Both the position numbers and the translations under genes were made by a program. A DNA stretch of 64,000 bases from the NCBI GenBank assembly GCA_034008185.1, contig CM067081.1:153108258-153172257 (forward strand), in the 5' to 3' direction. Of the stretch, positions 13,526-26,061 are shown in pieces. The notes under the pieces are model-generated. The model had not been told where the DNA came from, did no database searches, and saw only the letters and a program-made list of their open reading frames with translations. The DNA is from Gorsachius magnificus (Eukaryota > Chordata > Aves > Pelecaniformes > Ardeidae). Positions within the stretch are counted from its first letter, which is position 1; the number at the start of each line of letters is the position of its first letter.

Positions 13526-16010
13526 AGAAATATTTCTATTTTCCATAGAAAAAATTACAAAGTGTGCACATAATTCTTTCAGAATTCTCCATGCTATTCT
13601 TTGGGGTTTTTTTCAAAAAAAAACCAGAAGAGAAAAGACGACTTTTTATGACTTTTCATGAGATCTGTGTTACCACTGCTGGCCACAACAAAGACATCTG
13701 CAGGCTGGAGGTGGATCTCAGGAGTGAAAATGGATCTAATACAAACGTCTTATCCACCAACCCTCATGGACTGTGTTTGCAGCAGAAGGATTTGGCATGT
13801 AATGCAGAGTGGGAGCAATTTTTTAGGTGTGGAAAAGGACACTTAGAAGAGTTTGGCTAGCTTTGCTGTGTGTAATTCCTTCACATGAAAGGCATGAGAG
13901 TCTTGAATTCTGTCCCTATGGATAAGTTGAGAAAAAGGATGAACTATGCCTTTTTATTTACTGCATGTCAAAATTCTTAAACATGAACTTTGGCTTTAAA
14001 TTTGCCTTTCTATGTGAGTTTTTTCACAATATGTTTCTGAAACCCACAGGAACATTAATAAATGAAGGAAATAATGCTAGCTTGCTCACAGAATGACTTA
14101 TCTCTGCTGTTTGCTTGATTGCCCCTTCTCCCAGATCACCTGCATCTGCTATTCCAAATAGTTGTGCTGTTCCAAATGGCTTTGTTTGGTATTCCAAACT
14201 GATGTTGCATCAAATTATGTGCTTGTTTGTTTGTTTGTTTTCCACAGGAGTTCTCTTGTAAATTAGCAGTAGTTAATGGGGAGTTAAACCATTCTCAAAA
14301 TTGACTATCAAATTCACTCAGTAGAAAAAAAAAAGTGACCTTTAGAGAATTGACTGTTACAGAAATATACCCCAGGGATCACTGAGAATGACACATGAGG
14401 AGTGGTGGCCATCAGGGAAAGAACTTATTAAAAGTATTTCATATATAGCAAAGCCCAGATCAGAGCCTTTTCTCATCCTTTCAAAAATAATTGCCTCCCT
14501 TCATTGCACTAGATCATGCTATCTGATTCATTATTGGCATTTAGAAGTAAATATAACATCTTCTTTTTGGTCCATAATTCACTGTGGTGCTCCCAGTGGA
14601 ATCACTGATGTTGGAAGTAGGGAGGAAAGGTGAAGTTATACACAACTGTCTGGCAACTTGTGTCTTAAAATTTGCTCACTTGAATTACTGTGAACTGGAT
14701 CAGGTACAGAATCAGCTGGAAATGAATGAACTGCAAACTTGTCTGAACCATTGTCCAAAGCTGGAACTTATGACCTCCATTTTCTAAAGTACAAAGAAGT
14801 TTACCTGTCTTTTAATACCTCATTTTCTCTTGTATTATTTGTCAGAGAGGCCAAAACATGATGAAACGCTCTTCAGTCAGTGCTGCTATGCCTATCCAGA
14901 AGAGAAAAGCACTAGAAACCTCACCTCAAATACTCTATAATCAAGAAATCCAGATACGCCTCCAGTTCAATATATAAAATATACATTGACTGTCATGGAA
15001 GATAAGCACTGATAGTGTCGTGTAACATTTAAGCCTCATTTTGCAAATGGCAGAGATCTAGAAAGAGTTTGCATAATTGTGTAAACTCCTCAGCCTTGAA
15101 GCAAATTGAAAATCTAACTCCATTTGAAGATTTATCTGTTGCTGAATTAAAATGCTACCTTAGATTCAGAAACAACCATGGGATTTTTATTATGAACTAA
15201 TGTTTTTTAGCATGCATGCCAGCTTAAATCTGAAATATCTTTCTCAGCTACTATCAGCAAGATCAGATTGTGAAAACTGTCCTTTTACTTTCCAATTATG
15301 AGTAATCTGCCACATATAGATTTTCTTCAAGACTGCTTCGGCTTTCTCATACATGTAGTTTATAACAGTTTAAGACACTCACTATATAAAGTAAACAACT
15401 AACATATCTGTAAGGTTTAGTGTTTGAAAACAGCATCTTGAATCCTAGTTTTAAATTTCTTGAGGAGAGTTTGGTGGGAATCTCTCCCCTAATTTGAGTT
15501 AAAAAAAAGTTAGATAGAATCACACAGAATGTAAGATAGGTTACATCTCCAGATTTGGCAGCTTATGTGTCACTGAGAAATTTCTTTTTAAAGTAATGAA
15601 TCATAGACATCATAAACTTAACATCTCTTCCACTCTAGTCTCTTCTATTGTTATTTGAAAAAGTTTAAGTGTCAGATATGTATTTTACCAGCCCAAGTCA
15701 TTGACATGGACAATATAGTTATACTTTTATTAATGGAGCAGTTTACAAAGAAGAGGATAGCAACATGAACAACCTCAAGAGCATTAACTAAGCAGTCAAG
15801 AAACTTTGTTTGGTGAAAAAAAAGGTCATTGATCAAATTAAGAGGTTTATAATCATGAAAGAACCTCAAAATATTACAAAAATGCATTGTGAGCAAACTA
15901 AAAAAGCAAAACCAAATTCACATAGTTCAACCTGATATATTTCGTATTTTTGTTTTAGTGAGAAGCAAATATCTGTTTCAGACTGCTGAAATCAGGTAAC
16001 TTGTTCTCAT
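13526..16010. other. Unique non-coding DNA
   Basis: No gene recognised. Two overlapping frames near 13564-13860 and one at 14388-14633 are short and without motifs. A (GTTT)4-5 run lies at about 14222-14241. One weak SINE-like fossil is listed separately. Confidence 0.5.
14990..15110 (-). mobile_element. Possible MIR-like fossil
   Basis: Read on the plus strand, CCTCATTTTGCAAATGG followed by AGATCTAGAAAGAG, TTGCATAATTGTGTAA and CTCAGCCTTGAAG follows the order of the reverse complement of the MIR core (cattttacagatgaggaaactgag...gttaagtaacttgcccaaggtcac). Similarity is patchy and could be chance. Confidence 0.35.
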
Positions 16011-16079
16011 CCTTTCCCTTTCCCTTTCCCTTTCCCTTTCCCTTTCCCTTTCCCTTTCATTTCCTTTCCTTTCCTTTCA
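16011..16079 (+). repeat. (CCCTTT)n / (CCTTT)n pyrimidine microsatellite
   Basis: Roughly eight CCCTTT units are followed by about four CCTTT units. The tract ends exactly where the 3' end of a minus-strand CR1 begins. In CR1 orientation the purine strand (AAAGG/AAAGGG) lies where the usual octamer tail would be. Confidence 0.9.
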
Positions 16080-16715
16080 CAGAAGCACAGAAGCAAAGAA
16101 TGGTTGAGGTTGGAAGGGACGTCTGGAGGTCATCCTCTCCACCTGCCCTGCTTAAGCAGGGCCACCTAGAGCAGGTTGCCAAAGACTATGTCCAGATCAG
16201 TTTTGAATACCTCCAAAGATGGAGACTCCCCCAGACTCTCTGGGCAATCTGGGGCAGTGCTCAGCCACCCTCACAGTGTTTCCTGATGTTCAGAGGGATC
16301 CTCCTGTGTTTCAGTTTATGCCCACTGCCTCTATTCCTGTCACTGAGTACCACTGAAAAGAGTCTGGCCCCATCTTCCTTGAACCCTCCCTTCAGCTGTT
16401 TATATACATTGATAAGATCTCTCTGCACCTTCTCTTTTCTAGGCTGAACAGTCCCAGGTCTCTCAGCCTTTCCTCACAGGACAGATGCTTCAGTCTCTTA
16501 ATCATCTTTGTGGCCCTTTGCTGGACTCCCACCGGTATGTCCATGTTTCTTGTACTGGGGAGCCCAGGACTGGACTCAGAGCTCCAGGTGTGGCCTCAAA
16601 AGTGCTGAGTAAAGGGGAAGGATCACCTCCTTTGACCTGCTGGCAATACTCCTAATGCAGCCCAGGATACCATTATCCTTCTTTGCTGCAAGGGCATGTT
16701 GCTGGCTCATGTAAG
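16080..16715 (-). mobile_element. CR1 LINE, 3' fragment (about 640 bp)
   Basis: Read as reverse complement, this is the 3' part of an avian CR1: the C-terminal reverse-transcriptase/tail coding region and a short 3' UTR. Diagnostic segments on the plus strand include GAATGGTTGAGGTTGGAAGG at 16098, GCAGGGCCACCTAGAGCAGG at 16157, CTGATGTTCAGAGGGA and GCTGAACAGTCCCAGG. The coding part is broken by many substitutions and small indels. It is 5'-truncated near 16715, inside the region that encodes the end of the reverse transcriptase. The octamer tail has decayed to CAGAAGCACAGAAGC. Its subfamily differs from the young copies at 21.8 and 38 kb. An open frame of 148 codons on the plus strand (16001-16447) is only its antisense. 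Confidence 0.9.
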
Positions 16716-18080
16716 TGCTGGCTTATTCCTTTTCCCCTTTCCATTTTATTTTTTCCTTTTTTTCTCTCTCCAGACAGTGAACAAAAAAACCCCCCAGCTT
16801 TTACAGAGCTTTCAATTCCTTCTCCAAAAAGGCATTGACCTGATACTTAATTATTATCTGAGTAGATTGTTTTAGCTCTAAGGATACTCATAAATTTCAA
16901 ATAGTGTATTAGCACTCTTCCAACACGCAAGTGCTTCAGCTGTGTCTCTTACTAGCTCATAATACTCTTCGAATAAAATGTGTGCTCTAGAGTGTGACTG
17001 GTGACTAGATAAATCAAGTGGTCTTAACTCAATTACCTGATGGATCTCATGATTCTTTCTCTTATAGTTCACCTGTTTCAATCTCAGACACCATAGTTAA
17101 CTTCATGAATGCAAGTTACAGGTATCAGTTGACCATGTAATGGCCTATGGAAAATAATTGAACTTAATTCAGTCTAGTTTTGAGTGCTTACAACTCAGAA
17201 ATGTAGGCACTGGAGAAATTTGCAGTTGTATTCTCTTCACCTTTGACAATTGGAGGACAATTAAATCTAGCTTCAATTCACTTAAAAAAATCAGCAACAA
17301 ATCTACTTATAGCATTGCAAATTTTTATTAAGGCCTTTGTCCAAATTCTTAGAAAGAATTCTTTTTGTTCTTGTTTTAATGATTAGTTGGAGGACAAATG
17401 ATTTAACTTCTGTGTACATCTAAGGTGATGTGCTATAATTTATAGAAGTGCCAGTGCAGTGAAATAACCCAAACACAAATGAATGTACTGACAATTCCTA
17501 TGTAATTACTTCAGAGCTGTCACTTTTCTCAGTGCATTAGTGCATAACAAATGTGAAACACCCCAGTAATCAATATTCCTTGTCAAGCACAACTATATTG
17601 CCATGGACTTATTACCATGTTATTTCTTCTGATTCTTCTCTGCTTATTTAATTAATGTAAGTGCATTGCATTACCATTCCTAACATATAACACTACAACT
17701 TCAGTTGGATCATTAGCAAATTCTGGGTAGGGTGACTCTATTATTTTGCTACCTGTTTTTAAAAAGCTCAGTAGCAAACCATATAATTTACAGCACACTG
17801 TGGGAAGAGTATGCTTGTTGAGACTCTTCTTGTTAATGCAACACAGATGCAGGCTGTGCTGGATTGCTTTATTTTTGTGTGGTTAATGTATATAAGAGGA
17901 AAAGAACAATGGCTGGATTTAATGAGTCATTGAAAGTGCAATTTTGTGATGAGCACTTTCATCAAAGTAAGGCAGTATCTTATCACCCTGTATAAATTTA
18001 TCTCTGATAGCTGGCTGTTCTGTATAGTGCATTTTCTCTGTCTATGAATCTGGAGAATGTGATCTTGTTTCATCAAGCTT
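16716..18080. other. Unique DNA with two candidate conserved blocks
   Basis: No gene was found. Two stretches look conserved by texture: about 17400-17720 (TAATTACTTC, TAATCAATATTCC, TTAATTAATG cores) and about 17860-18070. The second contains a perfect 9-bp inverted repeat, TGAAAGTGC at 17931-17939 and GCACTTTCA at 17953-17961, with 13 nt between. Function is not shown by the sequence. Confidence 0.25.
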
Positions 18081-19022
18081 TCAAATACATTCTATTCAGG
18101 AATAGATGTAGATTATGGATCTACCACAGGTCTGTAATCCATGCCATCCCGACAAAATTGTCTCTCTTTTAGCTGCTACTTGGTCTTTACTTCTATCAGG
18201 GCACTGTGTGTACAGTGTTTGATAGCTTAGATTCATTTCACATCCTGCTTCCCTCATCATTCATGCGTGCTACTTGTGTATTAGTCAGTTCCCAGGACCT
18301 TTTTGGAGTGAACTGAGTTCTCTGTAGTGAAATCCAAGAGAGTATTTCCTCCAGGACCTGCTCCCAAAGGTCAATGGGGATAAATCTACATAAAATCTAA
18401 CTCTGTTTATCCTGCCTGCTCCTCTAACACTATCCCAACAGTTGTTTCACCATTAAATATCCTTATATACCCTTTCAACCATGCCCATACTCATGCAGCA
18501 TGCAGCCTTGGTGTTGCACTGCGAAACAGCACTCTGGCAAGCTGCAGCATGACCCTGAAATTACTTCAGGTATTTTCATCTTCAGAAGCCATGAAAAAAA
18601 ATGATGATATCTCAGAGTTACGGGACTTCTACATAGGATGAAGGCAAGCCCAAGGCCAGGTACTGTGTTGAATAAATACAGACAGTCAGCTCCAGAGAGC
18701 TACCTGTGAAAGTGTTGTCGTCGACCACTCTGAGCAACAGAGCCTGGGACACAGCCTTTGGGTTGGAGCTCTTTACCTGCATAGCCAAACCTTTACTCTG
18801 AGAAGCCAAACAGTGGTAGTCCTTTCACAGATTTGGGTCCACAGGCTTCCTATGACAGTCATGCCAATGTAGGGTTCCAACCTCTGGATCTAAATCTCAT
18901 CCCTGGGATTGCATTAAGAAATCAAGAAAGAAGCTGCAGATGCTCCAACATGCACAGGAGGCAATTTGTGTAATTCAGCTGAATTCCAAGTCACTTGCTG
19001 CTTACTGACTCCCAGAAGATCT

Positions 19023-19079
19023 TTTGTTGTGGTGGTGGTGGTTGTTTTTGTTGTGGTTGTTATTGTTGGTTGTTGTTGT
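19023..19079 (+). repeat. Imperfect (GTT/GGT)n microsatellite
   Basis: A run of GTT and GGT units with TTTTT and TATT interruptions. Confidence 0.85.
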
Positions 19080-19247
19080 AATGTGAAAAGAACAACTTTT
19101 TAAATTTCAGCTTAAATTACTTTTATATCAAGGGTGTAGGAGGGTACTAAACAAAAAATGTACAAACTTAAAAAATCTGAATGAACATCTTCCTGCTTCG
19201 ATCATCTGAAACAGCAACCATATTTACCCAAAACCTTTCTCCAGAAT

Positions 19248-19259
19248 GGGGGGGGGGGG
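19248..19259 (+). repeat. Poly(G)12 run
   Basis: Twelve consecutive G followed by GAGAGGGG. Only one long run is present, so it does not by itself form a canonical four-tract quadruplex. Confidence 0.85.
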
Positions 19260-19740
19260 AGAGGGGCTTTCCAACAGACAGGCATCCCCATAGAAATATG
19301 TGAGAAATGCCTAAGAAGGATAGAATTTAATGTTACTGAGAGATTCAGAATCATATCGTAACTATCCTTTGACTTCACGTCATAATTTGTGAAATGAGCT
19401 ATTTTTTCTGGTGCTTGCAGATGAGTTAGCACGCTTCCATCAAGTTATGTATTACTATCACAGAGATGTTAAGAAGAGAATATAGGTAAGAAACACCGCC
19501 TGTGGGCTATTGAGCAGAATGGCTGAAACCCAGAAACTAATAGTCTGCCTCACTGTATGAATCAAGCAAAACAAACACTGCACCTAAGACTTTCAGTAGT
19601 GTGCACCCTCAGAGGTATTTGGCCTGGAAACAAAAGGCAAGAAGCATACAAAATGCAACAACTCAACCAGCAGATTCTGGCTGTCATCTCCCTTTGAAAC
19701 TCATGGGTTTGGCCTCTGCACCTAGCGCCTATTTCTCTCT

Positions 19741-19790
19741 TGCTTTTTTTTTTTTTCCTTGCTTTTTTTTTTTCCTTGCTTTTTTTTTTT
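19741..19790 (+). repeat. Tandem (CCTTGC-T10-13)3
   Basis: Three copies of a TTGC core each followed by a T run of about 10-13 and separated by CC. The longer plus-strand frames that start here are low-complexity Phe runs. Confidence 0.85.
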
Positions 19791-21819
19791 AAATTTCATT
19801 ATCCAGACAACAGGTCTCCGTTTAAAGGCTCTCAATCTGTAGGACAGGTTACAGCTGTGCATAGAGAGAAAGAAGGTAGAGAGGTGTATGGTCAGGGCAC
19901 AGTGGACAAAGTAGCAGAAACAGCTCTGGTGTCCCTGTCCAAGGAATATGTTGGACCACCACTGACCTGTAGGGCATCACACTGTGAGCAGGGACATACC
20001 AGGCAGGAAGGTCTAGGGGATGCATTCCTGTGATCATCAAAGTAAAAATATACTAGAAGGAGGATCGCAAACGTTCTCAAGATCTGAGTTGGGGAAAGTG
20101 GAAGTGACCCACTTAGATACAGTTTGAACACCACAGGCTCATGAACTGCCACCAGAGAAATACCAAGTGAACACTGAACTCCGGAGAAATTATCTTTCAC
20201 AGATGGTGAAAGCAGCAGCACAAGCAATTACCACACAGAAGTAAATTCAACAGCTGGCGAAAAGAGGAGCATGGTGCAGGTGTTGGATGACTGGTGGCAG
20301 CCACTCCCGGGTGTATAGGCTGGATAACGTGGCTCCAAAGCCAGTGTCCAGTGCAGGCTGCTGCTGCAGAGGGCTGCGGTTTACTTCTGCTCTCAGCTCC
20401 AAGTTACCTTTCACTTGCTGCCTATGGTAGTTTAATGCTGATGTTATTCTTCCATATATGATTTGCTGTTCACTTTAAAGGCTGTAATCCTAAAATGGAG
20501 CTTTTCTGAAGAGCTTAAGACATTCCCTATATAATATTAAAAAGTTTCTCCCATTTTCCCTCTACAGAAATGACTGTCTTTAAAAATTGATTATTGTCAG
20601 TGCACTAATGATGTAGAGATAACTCTAGAAAAATTATTTGTAAAATATTTACATATAAAGATGTCAGAATAAGGAAAATATTTAATGATTCCAGAATCAT
20701 GAAAACATTTCAGTTTGGGTAGTTGAACTTTCCATGGAAAATATTGAAATATGTTGCAAATTTCACAATATTTGCATTATACTTTGAGCCTATTTCTTCT
20801 GATTTTATGTTCTGTGTTTCTAGAAAAGCTTATAAGCATCAAATTTTAGCATTGAAACAGGTTATTTTTAACTTTCTGAAATTTTCTATACACAAAACCA
20901 TGAACTAAAATGTTTTTATAGAGGTAATTGATAATTTCTATTTCTTTGTTGCATGCTTAGATAAGGGTGCTCATTGTATATGTAAAGTCTTATTTCACTT
21001 TAACTTACTCAGTTAAAAAATTACAAGCTCAATTAAAAAAATGAAAACAATACACATTTTCCTGAAAAGTGTTCTGTATCTCTACAGCAAGTCATTTTGC
21101 TTCTCAAACACAAAGGTTGGTGAAAAAAATAGTAATAAAGTGGGGAAGAAGCAGATTATGACAACAACAGCAAGGTATTTATTCTGAAAAAGGCAAATCC
21201 ACCCCACTTTCAAATGCTTCTGTCATGAATTGCACAAAACCTTCACGGGAGAAAGTGAAAAGATGAAATATGGTCTAATTTTATGGGAAAATGATGATCT
21301 CTGCACACATGTCAAGATATATCTTCAAACTCCATTTCAACCATATTGCTGGGTTTTGCTTTACCACTAGTTTTTATACTGTACTTTTAAATGAAAATTT
21401 ACAAAAGGGTCAGCACTAAGGGTGCAGGATAATTTATGTAAGTGCTATATACTTAAATAGAAGCACTCTAGCTGCAAGTTTGCTTTTGTCAAAGAGCAAG
21501 CTGAATGCAACCATAATCTGAACCAGGATGAAAAGCTGTGGGTGCAAGGGGTACATACTTGTGCCCTGGACACATGGGATCCCAGGTTAACACCCAGGTG
21601 AGCGAGAACAAGGCTGACGGTCCTAAGGTCAATTCACTACTAAGGCTGGTGGGAAGAGATGGAGGATTCATCTAGCAGGATGGAGAAGTGATATAAAGGG
21701 ATTGCACAAGCTGTTTGCCTTATTGAGTAACTAACTCCATTGACATGAGCTTGAGCTAAGAGGCTGATAAAATAGGGAAACCATCTTTTCCAGACTCCAA
21801 ATACATCACTGCTGTGCTT

Positions 21820-22432
21820 CCTGGGCTGCATCAGGAGAAGCGTGGCCAGCAGGTTGAGGGAGGTGATTCTGCCCCTCTACTCTGCTCTGGTGAGACCTCA
21901 CCTGGAGTACTGCGTCCAGCTCTGGAGCCCTCAGCACAAGAAGGACATGGAACTGTTGGAGCGGGTCCAGAGGAGGGCTACTAAAATGATCCGAGGGCTG
22001 GAGCACCTCTCTTATGAGGACAGGCTGAGGGAGTTGGGCTTGTTCAGCCTGGAGAAGAGAAGGCTGCGGGGAGACCTGATTACGGCCTTTCAGTATCTAA
22101 AGGGGGCCTATAGGAAAGATGGGGAAAATCTTTTTAGTAGGGCCAGCTGTGAGAGGACAAGGGGTAATGGTTTTAAACTAAACCAGGGTAGGTTTAGACT
22201 GGATATAAGGAAGAAATTCTTTACAATGAGGGTGGTAAAACACTGGAACAGGTTGCCCAGAGAGGTGGTGGAGGCCCCATCCCTGGGAACATTCAAGGAC
22301 AGGTTGGATGGGGCTCTGAGCAACCTGATCTAGTTAGTGGTGTCCCTGCTCACTGCAGGGGGGTTGGACTAGATGACCTCTAGGGGTCCCTTCCAACCCA
22401 AAACATTCTATGATTCTATGATTCTATGATTC
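21820..22432 (+). mobile_element. Young CR1 LINE, 3' fragment (613 bp)
   Basis: A 5'-truncated CR1 carrying the end of the reverse-transcriptase ORF, the 3' UTR and the octamer tail. It aligns without indels to 37990-38602 of the large CR1, at a constant offset of 16,170, with about a dozen substitutions. The reading frame is open through to the native stop at 22331-22333 (163 codons from 21842), including the [17 protein letters not shown] and [14 protein letters not shown] segments. The 3' hairpin arms GGGTTGGA (22361-22368) and TCCAACCC (22392-22399) are intact, and the (ATTCTATG)n tail has just over three units. I see no convincing target-site duplication. Confidence 0.95.
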
Positions 22433-25400
22433 CCAAGGAACAGCCATGTAGAAATAAAAGCTACTGATTGCACCTAGGGAAGTGGTGGGTTTACACTAAC
22501 CCTGAGTACCTGAGTCTAGGAAAGAGCTTTCTCAGACAAGCTCTGCAAAAACAACCCACAATTCTGTTAAGATGTTTGCGCTGATCAGTCACGCACTTCA
22601 GCCTGGGAGGGCTGAAACTGCAGGTCAGAGTACTCAGGCTGTCACCCGGGTGCTGCTCCAGACTGCCGAGGCTGGTGTGTCCCACCTGCAGGAGCTGGGA
22701 AGGCAGTCAAACAGCCCTAACACAGGGGTGTTCGGAGAGTCTGAAAGACATGAAATTATCCTGGGTGTCTTAAGACAAAGACAGCACCAAGGGTCTCTTA
22801 ACTCTAAAGCGTTCAAGGACTGAGGTCTTCCCAAGTGATCTGTGGCCAGCAGAGAGCTCTTGGTCAGACCTTGTCACAGCCAGAGCCTGGGCCAGTGGTC
22901 CTCACTGTGCGGTGTGAAGAGGCACCTCTTGTCCCATGAAAACCTCACCAACACAGCCCCATGTTATATCCCTACTTTTCCATGAACTTTGATTGACATT
23001 CAAGCCTTAAGCCATGCAAAGTAAGGAGCTCTTAATTGTAGTGAGAACATTTTGCGGTGCTGCTATGTCATTGTACAAAACACCAGGTACCTTGCTGCTT
23101 TGGTAAAGCCTGAAAACAGTTTTGTATTCTTCTTTCTACTGTTTATGGTTTTTTTGTCATTATATTATAAAGGGGTTTTTCCAACCCCCTTCTTAATAGT
23201 TTTCTTAATCCTCACCAACATTACTGCCAAAAAAAAAAAATATGCATTTGATACATTCAGGGACTTCATGCTGAAAGAGCCGGGAGTGATTTCAGGTGCC
23301 TCCATTTCTGGGCCAGATAGCCTGAACTCATGTTAAAAATAGCTTGTAAGTTTTCAGAATGGGCTGACAATCAGCCTCCTTTAAAGTTTCTCATGCTAAG
23401 CATTCAGAATTATGCTTTACATTTCAGGAAAGCACTTGTGACACTAATGTATTTTGCTTCATATACAGGCACCTCTTTGCACAGGACTGCATTAATCTGA
23501 GCTTGTGGGCTGTATCCTTATGAATGAAACATCCTTCTTGAATACTTGTTTGTGCAAAAATAGATCTGCACAAATGTTTCAAGGAAAGTGAAAATGATAC
23601 TTGAATTCTCTGTGTCCTGATAATAATTTTGTTGTGCAGTCTGGTGTAATAACGAACATGCTTTTTTCAGTCTTGACACAAATCACTCCCATCTTCCTCA
23701 ATATCTTCTGTTTTAGGATGATTGCTATTTTTCACATTTCAGCTGCTGAAAAGCTCATGTGCACTAAACCACTGTTCTTTTGGATAGTCACACATTATTA
23801 AAGTTTAGCTGGGGCTGCTGTACAGCTGGGATTTCGCTTTTACCATACCTCTACATCTCAGTAAACATGCTGTGCAAAAGTGTCTTTTAAGAAAATACTA
23901 GTCACATTTCCAAAACTTTGCACTTCGTGTGTGGAGCATAAAATCAGCCCTTCCTTTCTTATCAGTGCCAGGTTAAATAACAGGTGATTCAACATGACAG
24001 GGGTAGGATGTAGTTGAGGGATTGGATTTTTTTGCAATATCTCTAAGTGACCACAAGTCCTGTAGCCCCTGAAAGAGGCAGGCAAATACCACAGCAGAGG
24101 TGAGCCGCAATCTGAAGAACTCTCACCTCCTGAAGCTGCTTTAGCTTCTGCACTGGGGGAAAAAACACAAGCGCAGCTTTCTGCTGAGCTGTCATCCATG
24201 GCTATGGTGAAACCCATTGTTATAATGGGCAGCAAGTGTTCACATTTGATTGGTTTCCTTTTTTTTTAAATTAGTTTCCTTATTTTTATCTGCAGTCTCC
24301 ATCCCCATCTAACTGTAAGCTACTAGAGACAGTGAATCAGTGTGATTTCTGGGTGGTTAAAGCCATTTGGATTTCAGCCTTGTGCCCTGTAACTTGCTCA
24401 GGGTGTCCGTAATTGGCTGGCAATGCCCACTCTGTCATCCCTTATTAGCTAAAAGGGCTTATGAGCACAATACTTCAAATGGATAGCAGAGGCAATGATG
24501 AAGGGTAACTGGCTGTGATTATTTCATGGACTGCAGCAACAGCTCAGGGTGTCACTACTCGGTACACAGCACTGCTGTGCAGTAGGAACCACAGGCTTTG
24601 GATCATGTTGTCTTGTTGAAGTGACTGATGCCTCTAGACAGAAGGATGCAGAAGAGCTGTGATCAATGCTGCTCTGAATGCCACATGCAATTCTCATTCT
24701 GTCAAGCCTCCTAGAGAGAACTGAGTAAATCTGTGCTAAGCTGTAGGATTTTGCAGTTATATAGTACCTTGCCTTCACAGAGGTCCAAGATGATCATCAT
24801 AGTCGCACACCCTCCAACATGTCCCTCAATGCCCTTTGTGGCATGAACTGCAAGAGCCATAAATTAACAGAGAAAGGGGAATTGAGCAGCTGCACTTTGA
24901 TCTGTACTTCTCAGGAATGTGCAATGGACTTTATAGATGAGGTGATTTTCCATGCAGAAATATCAACTCCTCTGTTGTTAACCCCCACATTATGCTTGTG
25001 CAGTGGTCTATAAATCCTTTATGAGATTATTTTACTTTCTCACCCATCAACTGGATCAGCAAGTAAGAACATCTCTACAGATAAAGGAATTTTGTCTGCC
25101 AGGTTAGCATTAAGCTGCAGGGCACTGAGGTGGGATGGGACCTGGAAATGGCAGACCTTACACAGGCGTGCAGTATATCCTGCCATCCTAAGTCCAAACA
25201 GTAGCTGCAATGAAAGACAAGCGTGGATGAAGAAGCAGAAGATAATAAAGCATAGATACAGCTGTACACATGGAACAAATAATGCAGTTAGATCTGGGGT
25301 AGCATTAGTAAACATTTCTGAATGGTTCTTGAATATCGCTGAGACAAGGAGTCAAGATAGTGTGCTGTTAACTTTCCTATAATGTGAATTACAGATGGCA

Positions 25401-26061
25401 GCCAGATACAAGGGAGGTCATAAGTTTGTAGATAGACAGGAAAAAGCTGTGGCTACAGCAAGGGAAACAGTGCAGGAGGTTTGGGACAGCTGCTGCTTTA
25501 CAAGAAACTTTTTCCAGTTCAGCTTTCATAACTCTAACATGCATCTCCATCAGTGAAGGGGCACTCTTGCTCCTCTTCGTGTCTTCCCACAATCTTCATA
25601 TGTCACAGCCACAGCAGCAGCCTGGTTTTCAATGGGAGAAGTTCTTAGAAATATCAGTCCAGCCAGCTAAGCCATTACCATCAGTAACTACAGATGCTAT
25701 AAATGGCATAGCATCCAGCTCTGAGAATGATTTATTCCCTTTCTTGTGAACACCTTGTTACACTTGGTGGAGAAGACTTGCAGTGGTAGGTGGAGAGTGA
25801 TTGGGATGTTGTCCATGTTGAGGATTTTAGTTTGTAGGTGCAGGAGCTGTACTCTTGTACCTTGCTATATCACTTCTCTCTCGGAGATGCTTTTTGCCAT
25901 GCTAGTAGAGGAGTACTTGGGCTAGCGTGTGTCCTGGTACATGGTACATGACGGGGTCCTCTATGAGCCAAAGCCACTGCTGAGCTCTACCTTTGGCCCA
26001 CAACAAAGCCCAGCATGAAAGGAGCTGCATGGGTCCTGGCCTGTTTGCATAACATACTTAA
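22433..26061. other. Unique non-coding DNA, part GC-rich
   Basis: No gene recognised. The stretch 22560-22960 is more GC- and CpG-rich than its surroundings and contains an 83-codon plus-strand frame (22572-22823) with no known motif. The 125-codon minus-strand frame at 23858-24235 also lacks any domain signature. An A-run lies near 23229-23239. Confidence 0.5.
24750..24940. mobile_element. Possible ancient L2/SINE-related fossil
   Basis: TTATATAGTACCTTGCCTTC at 24758 followed by CCAAGATGATCA, and further on AACAGAGAAAGGGGAATTGAGCAG, loosely follow the order of old vertebrate repeats (tatatagcacctttcat...ttacagatggggaaactgag). Divergence is extreme and the call is weak. Confidence 0.3.

Larger units (their letters stand above)
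18081..21819. other. Unique non-coding DNA with simple repeats
   Basis: No gene recognised. Short frames (63-111 codons) near 19740-20230 arise beside a T-rich repeat and lack family motifs. The segment at 20250-20410 is GC-richer but not recognisable. Confidence 0.5.

Noticed and set aside
16001..16447. 148-codon plus-strand frame beginning with a Phe/Pro repeat
   Set aside because: It reads the pyrimidine repeat and then the antisense strand of a CR1 fragment.
17931..17961. MicroRNA precursor with an AAGTGC seed
   Set aside because: The paired arms are only 9 bp with a 13-nt loop, too short for a precursor, and no longer stem extends outward.
18600..18960. Solo LTR suggested by AATAAATACA and CAACAGAGCC-type words
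   Set aside because: No TG...CA termini, target duplication, primer-binding site or second copy could be identified.
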